Source: DASUKM01 sp036278735
GTDB lineage: Bacteria > Acidobacteriota > Vicinamibacteria > Vicinamibacterales > 2-12-FULL-66-21
Length of the DNA: 64,000 nucleotides
Direction: 5' to 3'
NCBI GenBank assembly: GCA_036278735.1
Contig: DASUKM010000044.1
Span: 62,001 to 126,000 of the forward strand
Each line of letters starts with the position of its first letter. Within the stretch, counting starts at the first letter, position 1. This document shows positions 1 to 7,882 of the stretch, piece by piece. The notes beneath the pieces were generated by a model. The model searched no databases and was not told where the DNA came from. It worked only from the letters and a program-made list of their open reading frames with translations. Both the position numbers and the translations under genes were made by a program.

Positions 1-326
1 TCCCCCTGCAGCAGCCGGTTGACGAGCGCGACGGTCCGGGCCCAGCTCTCGGCCTCCCGTAGGAGCTGTCTCCGGCCCGCGCGAGTGATGGTGTAGAACC
101 GTGCGCGGCGGTTGTTCTCGCTGGCGCCCCACGTGCTCGCGATCCAGCCCTTCTGCTCCAGGCGGAGCAGCGCCGGGTAGATGGTGCCCTGGTTGAGCGC
201 GAGCGATCCTTCGGCGGCCTGCTCGATACGGCGGGCGATGCCGTACCCGTGGAGCGGGCCCATGGCCTCGAGGGTCTTGAGGACCATGAGATCGAGGGTG
301 CCGTACGGCACATCGGCAGGGGTCAT
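1..326 (-). CDS. PadR-family transcriptional regulator (3' end cut by window edge)
   Basis: About 108 residues of a PadR winged-helix repressor are visible, and the C-terminus lies beyond the window. The N-terminal half carries the family hallmarks PYGTLDLMVLKTL, GPLHGYGIARRIEQ and NQGTIYPALLRLEQKGWI, followed by the wing region SENNRRARFYTIT. An upstream in-frame ATG at 359 exists. I chose the ATG at 326 because a TTGACT-N17-TAGTCT promoter sits between the two, which puts the 359 ATG inside the promoter. In acidobacteria such regulators usually sit next to ABC-type permease genes, but the downstream neighbour is not in the window. The ligand and target are unknown. The gene lies downstream of recG on the same strand, separated by a heptamer repeat. 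Confidence 0.85.
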   Translation of the reverse strand, partial: MTPADVPYGTLDLMVLKTLEAMGPLHGYGIARRIEQAAEGSLALNQGTIYPALLRLEQKGWIASTWGASENNRRARFYTITRAGRRQLLREAESWARTVALVNRLLQG

Positions 327-373
327 GTTGCCCGTCAACAGGAGACTACCGCGACTCATGTTGGAAGTCAACA
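326..373 (-). promoter_or_regulatory. padR promoter with two tandem operator palindromes
   Basis: On the minus strand a -35 TTGACT (371-366) and a -10 TAGTCT (348-343) are 17 nt apart, with the ATG 16 nt further on. Two palindromes with identical arms TGTTG/CAACA and 5-bp spacers lie at 359-373 and 326-340, exactly 33 bp (about three helical turns) apart. One covers the -35 and the other covers the expected transcription start and start codon. PadR proteins bind palindromic sites as dimers, so autorepression is the natural reading. That step is inference. Confidence 0.65.
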
Positions 374-383
374 GGGCGTCGCC

Positions 384-446
384 CGTCCCGCGTCCCGCGT
401 CCCGCACGCCGCGCCCCGCACGCCGCGCCCCGCGCTCCGCCCCCCG
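384..446. repeat. Heptamer tandem repeat, 9 units, between recG and padR
   Basis: Nine consecutive 7-bp units fill the space up to the recG stop codon: CGTCCCG three times, then CACGCCG and CGCCCCG alternating twice, then CGCTCCG and CCCCCCG. The 7-bp phase never breaks although the unit changes. It contains no gene. Confidence 0.8.
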
Positions 447-2561
<2,115 letters not shown>

Positions 2562-2566
2562 GCCGG

Positions 2567-3181
2567 CTACTGGACGATCGTCGCCTGACCCTGCCCGATG
2601 CGAATCTCCCGGATGCCCGCCGGCAGCGCGAAGGGATCGTCCATGTCGATGCCCTGCGGATTCTCGGGCGTGCGCGAATAGTAGCTGAGGAGTTCCTGCA
2701 GAACGCTCTTGGGAATGGAGACGCCGGAAATCGTCGCCGATTCGAGCTGGAAATGGCCGACGCCGTTGGTGGTCGTCAAGGTGCCGGCCGCGGTGAGCGG
2801 CACGCGCCCTCCCAGATAACCCATCGGGTCGCTCCAGGTCCGCGGTTTCGCGTTCCGGACGGCGTCGAGATCCACGACCGCCTGCGCCGACACGCGGCCG
2901 TTGCCGTCGGCGTTCAGCATCGGATCGACAATGCCAACAGGGATTTCGCTCGCCGCCTTGTACCTGAGGTACGAGTTCACCTCGCCGTCGGTCACCTGGA
3001 TGGCGTGCGCCGTGTGCGCGCGTGCGGCCGGCGCGGCGAAGTGGGCGATCTCGAGCAGCTTGTCCTGGAAGCGGTTGGCGGCCTGCGGCGTGAGCGACGG
3101 CTGCGCCAGCACGGGCGCGGCGATGCAGACGGCAATCGTGGCGAGGCGAACGAGACGAGACACGGCGGCGGGCATGCGCAT
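2567..3181 (-). CDS. Exported protein of unknown function
   Basis: A 204-residue protein with an N-terminal signal peptide (hydrophobic stretch LVRLATIAVCIAAPVLAQ, likely cleaved after Ala) and no further membrane segment. The mature part is soluble and alpha/beta-like, with SYLRYKAASEIPVGIVDP and a C-terminal GIREIRIGQGQATIVQ. I do not recognise a family. The pattern, with conserved mentions of ascending beta strands and a FQLESATISGVSIPKSVL segment, resembles periplasmic proteins found upstream of recG in related genomes, but this is only an impression. An alternative start lies two codons in (3175). A -10 TACAAT on the minus strand at 3207-3212 could drive this gene and recG, divergent from lexA. 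Confidence 0.8.
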   Translation of the reverse strand: MRMPAAVSRLVRLATIAVCIAAPVLAQPSLTPQAANRFQDKLLEIAHFAAPAARAHTAHAIQVTDGEVNSYLRYKAASEIPVGIVDPMLNADGNGRVSAQAVVDLDAVRNAKPRTWSDPMGYLGGRVPLTAAGTLTTTNGVGHFQLESATISGVSIPKSVLQELLSYYSRTPENPQGIDMDDPFALPAGIREIRIGQGQATIVQ

Positions 3182-3248
3182 GGCCGGCGACCGGCGACCC
3201 TCTCTATTGTAGCGCGCCGCGCCGCGCCGCGTCCCCGTCGCGCGCCAG

Positions 3249-3277
3249 TTGACTTTCGCTTTTTGTTTGCGTATAGT
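3249..3277 (+). promoter_or_regulatory. lexA promoter, apparently leaderless
   Basis: A near-consensus -35 TTGACT (3249-3254), a 17-nt spacer and -10 TATAGT (3272-3277) are followed after only 7 nt by the lexA ATG. Transcription would start at or next to the start codon, so the mRNA would have no Shine-Dalgarno leader. The spacer contains TTTCGC and TTTGCG, which could be half-sites for LexA autorepression. That is not demonstrable from this sequence. Confidence 0.75.
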
Positions 3278-3284
3278 GCCGCGC

Positions 3285-3890
3285 ATGCTGCCATTGACGA
3301 AGCGCCAGCGCGAGATCCTCGATTTTCTGAACGACTTCATCCAGCAGCACGGGTACGCCCCGAGTCTGGAGGAGATCGGCCGGCGCTTCGGCCTGTCGTC
3401 GCTCGCGACGGTGCACAAGCACCTGACGAATCTGCAAGACAAAGGCGTGATCAAACGCGCCTGGAACCGCAGCCGCTCGGTCGAGCTGGTGCCGGCCCGG
3501 CTGGGCGGCCGCGCCATCGAGCTGCCGTTGCTGGGGTACGTGGCGGCCGGCCGTCCGATCGAAGCCGTGGCGGGCAGCGAAACCATCGCCGTGCCGGAGG
3601 ATCTGGTCGGGAAGCGCGACACGTACGTGCTGCGGGTCAAGGGGGATTCGATGATCGAGGAGCAGATCCGCGATGGCGACTACGTCATCGTCGAGGATCG
3701 CCGGACGGCCGACAACGGCGAGATGGTCATCGCGCTGCTCAACGGCTCGGACGTGACGCTCAAGAAGCTGTACCGTGAGCAGGGGCGCATCCGCCTGCAG
3801 CCGGCGAACCCCGCGATGCAGCCGATCCTCGCCGATCCGGACCAGGTGCAGGTGCAGGGGGTGGTGATCGGCGTCATGCGGCGGTACTGA
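3285..3890 (+). CDS. lexA: LexA repressor (SOS master regulator, autoprotease)
   Basis: A 201-residue S24-family repressor. The N-terminal winged helix (residues 1-65, LTKRQREILDFLNDFI, YAPSLEEIGRRFGLSSLATVHKHL) binds SOS operators. The C-terminal latent peptidase has the cleavage region around GYVAAGRPIEAV (an Ala-Gly bond is the usual scissile site), the catalytic Ser in GDSMIEEQI and the catalytic Lys in NGEMVIALLNG...VTLKKLY. RecA filaments trigger self-cleavage. A longer reading from TTG 3249 is rejected because it would begin inside the promoter. The neighbouring dinB, recG and nth fit a DNA-damage context. Confidence 0.97.
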   Translation: MLPLTKRQREILDFLNDFIQQHGYAPSLEEIGRRFGLSSLATVHKHLTNLQDKGVIKRAWNRSRSVELVPARLGGRAIELPLLGYVAAGRPIEAVAGSETIAVPEDLVGKRDTYVLRVKGDSMIEEQIRDGDYVIVEDRRTADNGEMVIALLNGSDVTLKKLYREQGRIRLQPANPAMQPILADPDQVQVQGVVIGVMRRY

Positions 3891-3935
3891 GCCCACCGCG
3901 CAGAAGAACCTTGGGGATTCGAAGCAACACGCCTA

Positions 3936-4040
3936 GTATTTGAGATACGAGCGAGCCACGCGATCGGAGTGAGCCGGGCGACGCCGGCGAACGAGACCGC
4001 GTGTCGGGGAGTCCGAGGGGCGAAGCCCCTCGGTTAAATA
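3936..4040. repeat. Interspersed MITE/REP-like element with terminal hairpin
   Basis: A non-coding block of about 105 bp between lexA and the DUF3467 gene. It starts with the small inverted repeat GTATTTGAGATAC (3936-3948) and ends with a 9-bp perfect stem (4013-4021 with 4025-4033) closed by a GAA loop, followed by TTAAATA. A shorter copy of the same module order (GAGTGAGC, GTGTC, GGGGCGAAGCCCC) occurs at 59436-59475. No transposase is present, so it would need to be mobilised in trans, or it is a REP. Confidence 0.6.
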
Positions 4041-4044
4041 TGCA

Positions 4045-4383
4045 ATGAACGACCGTAAACAGATCAACTTCACCATCGTGCCCGACGAGGCGCCCGAGAC
4101 CGCGCAGCAGGCGCCGCGCACCTACGCGAACTTCTGCGCGATCGCGCACACGCCGTTCGATGTCACCATCACCTTCTGCGAAGTCCAGCCGCTCTCGCGC
4201 AAGGATCTCGAAGCGGCCAGCGGCTCCGCCGATCCGGCCGAGCACGTCATCAAGGCGCCCGTCCGCGCGCGGATCGTCTTGCCGCTGCAGGTGCTCCCGA
4301 ACCTGATCGGTGCGCTGCAGGAACAGATGCGGGTCATCTCGGAATCCTCCGGCGGCAGCTGGGAGCGCGGGCCGGTGCACTGA
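4045..4383 (+). CDS. DUF3467-family protein
   Basis: A 112-residue protein with no signal peptide or membrane helix, matching the small DUF3467 family: an acidic start, then YANFCAIAHTPFDVTITFCEV, and a C-terminal amphipathic helix LPLQVLPNLIGALQEQMRV. Function is unknown in the family; the fold is probably a small beta-sheet with one helix. The gene stands alone after the interspersed repeat. No clear Shine-Dalgarno is seen, and an AT-rich TTAAAT lies 5 nt before the ATG. Confidence 0.85.
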   Translation: MNDRKQINFTIVPDEAPETAQQAPRTYANFCAIAHTPFDVTITFCEVQPLSRKDLEAASGSADPAEHVIKAPVRARIVLPLQVLPNLIGALQEQMRVISESSGGSWERGPVH

Positions 4384-4404
4384 AGGGGAGGATGGTGCGC
4401 GCGC

Positions 4405-4425
4405 GTCAGCCCGTAAAGGGCTGAC
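4405..4425. repeat. REP-like perfect hairpin
   Basis: GTCAGCCC and GGGCTGAC form an 8-bp perfect stem around the loop GTAAA, directly before the heptamer array. There is no T-run, so it is not a standard terminator for the preceding gene. The same arrangement, a perfect hairpin with an A-rich loop next to heptamers, recurs at 60606-60625. Confidence 0.65.
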
Positions 4426-4434
4426 CCACGGGCG

Positions 4435-4536
4435 TCCGCCATCCGCCATCCGCCATCCGCCATCCGCCATCCGTCATCCGTCATCCGTCATCCGTCATCC
4501 GTCATCCGTCATCCGTCATCCGCCATCCGCCATCCG
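4435..4536. repeat. Heptamer tandem repeat running into the dinB start codon
   Basis: Units: ATCCGCC four times (4441-4468), ATCCGTC seven times (4469-4517) and ATCCGCC twice (4518-4531), with partial units at both ends. The phase is perfect over 13 copies. The last partial unit ATCCG abuts the dinB ATG, so the repeat replaces any Shine-Dalgarno sequence. Translation of this array in other frames gives meaningless period-7 peptides. Confidence 0.9.
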
Positions 4537-5619
4537 ATGATCGCCCACCTCGACCTCGACTCGTTCTTCGTCGCGGTGGAGTGTGCGCGCGATCCGGCGC
4601 TCTATGGTCGGCCTGTCATCATCGGCGGCCGGCCTGGAGGCCGCGGCCGTGTCGCCGCCGCGTCGCGCCCGGCCCGCAAACGGGGGGTCCGGATCGGGCT
4701 GCCGCTGTCGCAGGCAGGCGTGCAATGTCCGGAGGCGGTCTTCCTCGAGGGCTCCCTGTCCGTGTACCTCGACGCCTCGCGGCGCGTCGACGCGATCGTG
4801 CGGCGCTACTCTTCGCTCGTCGAATGGATTTCCATCGACGAGCTGTTCGTGGACCTGACCTGCCGTCACCCGGGCGGCATCCCGGACGCCGGCGCCGTGC
4901 CGGCGGTGCAGGCGCTCGAAACCATCCAGCAGGAGGTGCACGGGCTCGGCCTGTCGGCCGCCTGTGGGCTCGCGCGATCGAAGCTCGTGTCGCGCATCGC
5001 CTCGCGCCTGGCGCATCCGCGCGGGATCGTGCACGTGCTCGGCGGGTACGAGTCGCGCTTCCTGTCGCCGCTCAAGATCGAGCTGCTGCCCGGCGTCCCG
5101 CTCGCCGTCGTGCAGCGGCTCCGCCGCGCCGGCGTCCGCCGGCTCGGCCAGCTCGCGCGGCTCGACGAAACACAGATCACCGCGCTGGCTGGCCGCGGCG
5201 GACTGGCGCTGTCGCGGCTGGCGGCGGGGATCGATCCCGCGCGCGTGCGGCGTGTGCCGCCGCCGCCGTCACCGTTGCTCGACGAGAACCTCGCGTCTCC
5301 TTCGACGGATCACGAGACGATTGCACGGGCCGTGGAAGCGTGCGCCGAGCGGCTCGCCCGCGATCTGCGGGCACGCCGGCTGCTCGCCCGCGCCATCACG
5401 CTCCGGCTGCGCTACGCCGACGGACGGATCGATTCCCGCACGGCGTCGCTCGACGGCCCCTCGTCGCTCGACACCGTCCTCGCGTCGGTGGCCGCCGATC
5501 TGCTGGATCGTTTGCCCGCTTCAGAGCGGGCGGTGGTGGCCGTCGGCATCAGCAGCGCCGGCTATGCGGTGCCCGCCGCCGGCGACCCCGAGCTCTTCCC
5601 GCTGTCGTCGGCGTCCTGA
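4537..5619 (+). CDS. dinB: DNA polymerase IV-like Y-family translesion polymerase
   Basis: 360 residues, the usual DinB length. Palm motif HLDLDSFFVAVE supplies the first catalytic Asp residues and the Phe steric gate. SIDELFVDLT supplies the second Asp-Glu pair, although the usual DEAY reads DELF here. In the fingers, the common YEARK triphosphate-binding motif is changed to SRPARKRGV: Arg-Lys is kept while Tyr and Glu are lost. Thumb hairpin motifs (LLPGVPLAVVQRLRRAGV) and a little-finger domain follow. The end, DPELFPL, could be a sliding-clamp peptide. The start is fixed by the N-terminal motif although it follows directly on a heptamer repeat with no ribosome site. Proximity to lexA suggests an SOS function. 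Confidence 0.88.
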   Translation: MIAHLDLDSFFVAVECARDPALYGRPVIIGGRPGGRGRVAAASRPARKRGVRIGLPLSQAGVQCPEAVFLEGSLSVYLDASRRVDAIVRRYSSLVEWISIDELFVDLTCRHPGGIPDAGAVPAVQALETIQQEVHGLGLSAACGLARSKLVSRIASRLAHPRGIVHVLGGYESRFLSPLKIELLPGVPLAVVQRLRRAGVRRLGQLARLDETQITALAGRGGLALSRLAAGIDPARVRRVPPPPSPLLDENLASPSTDHETIARAVEACAERLARDLRARRLLARAITLRLRYADGRIDSRTASLDGPSSLDTVLASVAADLLDRLPASERAVVAVGISSAGYAVPAAGDPELFPLSSAS

Positions 5620-5694
5620 ACCCGCCGCGATTGCTTCCGGCATTCCCGCGGTGGCTCTCGCAATCGGCCGCCGCCGTTCGGGTAAGATTGGGCC

Positions 5695-6453
5695 GTGGCC
5701 CGGCGCACCGCTTCCCTTCCTCAGCCAGCCAAGCGACCCGCCGAGACGCGCCGCATTCTCGCGAAGCTCGAAGCGCAGCATCCAAACGCCGATACCGAAC
5801 TGCATTTTCGGACCGCCTACGAGCTGCTCGTCGCGACCATCCTGTCGGCGCAGTGCACCGACGAGCGGGTGAACCGCGTCACCCCCGCGCTGTTCGAACG
5901 TTACCCTGACGCACGCGCGCTCGCCCGCGCGACGACGGCGGCGCTCGAGCCGCAGATCCAGTCCACCGGCTTTTTCCGCGCGAAGTCGAAGTCGCTCGTC
6001 GGCATGGCGACGGCGCTCGTCGAACACCACCAGGGCGAGGTGCCCCGAACGATGGCGGCGCTCGCCGAGTTGCCGGGGGTCGGACGGAAGACCGCCAACG
6101 TCGTGCTCGGGCACGCGCTTGGCGTGCCCGGCCTGCCGGTCGATCGCCACGTGCTGCGCGTCGCCAACCGGATCGGGATCGCCCGCTCCGAGGATCCGGT
6201 CGTCGTGGAAACGCAGTTGTGCGGAGCGCTGCCGCCGGCCCAGTGGACGCGCGCCTCCGACACGCTGATCCTGCACGGACGCCGGATCTGCAAGCCGCGG
6301 CCGCTGTGCGACCGCTGTGCCGTCCGCGGCGACTGCGATTATTACCGCACGGTGCTTGGCGCCGTGGCGCGCCCCTCGAAGGGACGCCCGCCGAAGCCCG
6401 CCGCCGCGGCGGCAAGGAAGAAGACGCGACCGGCCGCCGCGCGGCGAAAGTAA
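5695..6453 (+). CDS. nth: Endonuclease III (base-excision DNA glycosylase/AP lyase)
   Basis: 252 residues: an HhH-GPD glycosylase that removes oxidised pyrimidines. The helix-hairpin-helix is LPGVGRKTANVVLG, with the catalytic Lys in it, and the catalytic Asp is in GLPVDRHVLRV. The 4Fe-4S cluster loop has four Cys spaced C-x5-C-x2-C-x5-C, the first gap one residue shorter than in the E. coli enzyme. The C-terminus has an extra Lys/Arg/Ala-rich tail of about 35 residues (PKPAAAAARKKTRPAAARRK), probably a disordered DNA-contacting extension. The GTG start lies 6 nt after a TAAGAT -10-like hexamer and has no Shine-Dalgarno, so it may be leaderless. Confidence 0.93.
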   Translation: MARRTASLPQPAKRPAETRRILAKLEAQHPNADTELHFRTAYELLVATILSAQCTDERVNRVTPALFERYPDARALARATTAALEPQIQSTGFFRAKSKSLVGMATALVEHHQGEVPRTMAALAELPGVGRKTANVVLGHALGVPGLPVDRHVLRVANRIGIARSEDPVVVETQLCGALPPAQWTRASDTLILHGRRICKPRPLCDRCAVRGDCDYYRTVLGAVARPSKGRPPKPAAAAARKKTRPAAARRK

Positions 6454-6462
6454 CGAAAGTAA

Positions 6463-6861
6463 ATGGAGCGCGATCGCTTCGAGAAGCTCGTCGAGGAAGC
6501 GTTGCGCGGGATTCCGCGCCGCTTCCGCGAAGCCATGCGGAACGTCGCGGTCGTCGTCGAGGACGAGCCCTCCCCGGCGACGCTGCGCGAGATGCGGCTC
6601 GGCCGGGGGCATACGCTGCTCGGCCTCTATCAGGGCACGCCGCTGACCGAGCGCGGCTGGGGCTACGGCAACGCGCTGCCCGATCGCATCTCGATCTATC
6701 GCCGCCCGATCGAGCAGCAGTGCCGCACCGACGAGGAGGTGCGCGGCTGCGTCGTGGAAACCGTCGTCCACGAGTTCGGCCACCACTTCGGCATGACGGA
6801 AGACGAGATTCAGGCGATCGAGGAGAAGTTCTGGCGAGGCGAGTCGATCGAGGACGCCTAG
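6463..6861 (+). CDS. Minimal zincin-type metallopeptidase family protein
   Basis: 132 residues of the small PF06262-type metallopeptidase family. The zinc-binding signature is HEFGHHFGMTEDE (about residues 103-115): two His of HExxH, then Gly and a third acidic ligand two turns on. It has no signal peptide, so it is cytoplasmic. Substrates are not known for the family. It starts 9 nt after the nth stop, and its 3' end contains the ribosome site and apparent start of rsmA, so the three genes form an operon. Confidence 0.9.
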   Translation: MERDRFEKLVEEALRGIPRRFREAMRNVAVVVEDEPSPATLREMRLGRGHTLLGLYQGTPLTERGWGYGNALPDRISIYRRPIEQQCRTDEEVRGCVVETVVHEFGHHFGMTEDEIQAIEEKFWRGESIEDA

Positions 6862-7667
6862 CCGGCTCCCGCAAGCGCTTCGGCCAGCACTTCCTCGAGC
6901 CCGCCTGGGCCGACAAGGTCGTGGAGGCGATCGAGCCCCGGCCGAACGACCGTCTGCTCGAGATCGGCCCCGGCCGCGGTGTGCTCACGCTCCGGCTGGC
7001 GCCGCGCGTGCGGGAGCTGATCGCGGTCGAAATCGATCGCGATCTCGCCAGGCGGTTGACGCCGGCGCTTCCGCCGTCGGTCACGCTCGTGACCGGCGAT
7101 ATCCTCGAGATGGACCTGGCGCGCCTGAGCGCCGGACGTCCGCTCCGTGTGGCAGGCAACCTGCCCTACAACATCTCCTCCCCCATCCTGTTCGCGTTGA
7201 TCGGCGCCTACCGGCAGGGGGTCCCGCTCACCGACGCCACCGTCATGCTGCAGCGTGAGTTCGCCGAGCGGCTGCTGGCGCAGCCGGGCAGCGGCGATTA
7301 CGGCGTGCTGACGATCCTGACGCGGCGCCATGCCGACGCCCGGCCCTGCCTTCAGCTTCCCCCCGGCGCCTTTCGCCCGATGCCGCGCGTCGATTCGGCT
7401 GTGGTCCGGCTCACGTTCCGGCCTCCCGCGATTGCCGTTCGCGACGAGGCGCTGCTCGAGCGCATCGTGAAGTCGGTGTTCACCCAGCGCCGCAAAACCG
7501 TCCTGAACGCCTTGCGGCCGCTGACCACCGGCCTCGGCCTCGACGCCCGGCAGGTGCTCGGCGCGGCGGGGGTCGACGACACCCTCCGGCCCGAGGCGCT
7601 CGACATCGCCCAACTTGCACGAATGGCTGACGTTGTTGCTGCGCGGCGGCGAGGAGCTGTGCTATAG
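6831..7667 (+). CDS. rsmA: 16S rRNA dimethyladenosine transferase (KsgA), apparent CTG start
   Basis: 278 residues from the proposed start. RsmA dimethylates the two adjacent adenines in the 3' terminal hairpin of 16S rRNA. Visible motifs are RKRFGQHFLE, the SAM-binding LLEIGPGRGVLT and the catalytic NLPYNISSPILF. The reading frame has no ATG, GTG or TTG between 6720 and the RKRFGQHFL motif. The only reasonable start is CTG 6831, which has AGGAG (6821-6825) 5 nt upstream and gives a normal 13-residue N-terminus. The gene therefore overlaps the metallopeptidase by 31 nt in another frame. A GTG at 6720 would add 37 low-complexity residues and seems unlikely. Confidence 0.9.
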   Translation: MARRVDRGRLAGSRKRFGQHFLEPAWADKVVEAIEPRPNDRLLEIGPGRGVLTLRLAPRVRELIAVEIDRDLARRLTPALPPSVTLVTGDILEMDLARLSAGRPLRVAGNLPYNISSPILFALIGAYRQGVPLTDATVMLQREFAERLLAQPGSGDYGVLTILTRRHADARPCLQLPPGAFRPMPRVDSAVVRLTFRPPAIAVRDEALLERIVKSVFTQRRKTVLNALRPLTTGLGLDARQVLGAAGVDDTLRPEALDIAQLARMADVVAARRRGAVL

Positions 7668-7668
7668 T
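7660..7668 (+). promoter_or_regulatory. Extended -10 promoter for the RNase J leader
   Basis: TGC-TATAGT forms an extended -10 element whose hexamer (7663-7668) includes the rsmA stop codon. No good -35 is visible, as expected for extended -10 promoters. The predicted transcription start is near 7675, about 208 nt before the RNase J ATG. Confidence 0.55.
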
Positions 7669-7674
7669 TTGCGC

Positions 7675-7879
7675 GTTTCTGCATGATCCTCGGCTGTCGC
7701 GCGGACGCGCGGTGGCGGGGGTGATCGGTCCCCGGCCGTGCCGTCCCAGCGGTGCTCCGGGGGATGCGCATCGGCGCGGCGCCAGCCGCGCGCGGGCGGT
7801 GCCGTTCGCCAGAACGGTCCAGCGTCTGCCGGCGCATCCTTCGACCATATTCAGGTCCTGACGCCGAGGCGTCCTTTTT
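7675..7879 (+). ncRNA. Structured leader RNA / candidate ncRNA upstream of RNase J
   Basis: A non-coding stretch rich in perfect stems. CGCGC/GCGCG has a GGAC loop (7698-7711). CCCCGG/CCGGGG (7730-7735, 7757-7762) encloses a second stem GTGCCG/CGGTGC. An 8-bp long-range stem GGATGCGC/GCGCATCC (7762-7769, 7832-7839) encloses two hairpins, GCGCGGC/GCCGCGC (7774-7791) and CCGTTC/GAACGG (7802-7817), both with the loop GCCA. This makes a three-way junction, and a terminator-like hairpin follows. It could be a cis-acting autoregulatory leader for RNase J or an independent small RNA. I cannot assign an Rfam family. Confidence 0.55.
7860..7879 (+). terminator. Terminator/attenuator-like hairpin directly before RNase J
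   Basis: GACGC/GCGTC with loop CGAG (7860-7873), followed by C and five T residues, ends 3 nt before the RNase J ATG. The only GAGG that could serve as a Shine-Dalgarno is inside this hairpin, so it may control both transcription and translation. The stem is only 5 bp, so its efficiency is uncertain. Confidence 0.5.
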
Positions 7880-7882
7880 CGA

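Noticed and set aside
3891..4044. Rho-independent terminator for lexA at the 4013-4033 hairpin
   Set aside because: The stem is strong but no T-run follows and a related hairpin recurs in a repeat at 59461, so it is better described as part of the interspersed element.
4435..4536. Possible CRISPR array
   Set aside because: Units are 7 bp without spacers, and no cas genes are present.
4310..4540. Open frame through the heptamer array before dinB
   Set aside because: The product is a period-7 peptide from the tandem repeat; a repeat of 7 bp stays open by chance and encodes nothing recognisable.
6720..7667. GTG 6720 as the rsmA start
   Set aside because: It would add 37 Arg/Gly-rich residues that are the shadow of the metallopeptidase gene and lacks a ribosome site as good as that of CTG 6831.
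7675..7879. 6S RNA, SRP RNA, tmRNA or RNase P RNA
   Set aside because: None of the diagnostic conserved sequences (SRP GGAA loop region, RNase P core, tmRNA tRNA-like ends) is visible, and the fold is multi-hairpin rather than the long single hairpin of 6S RNA.
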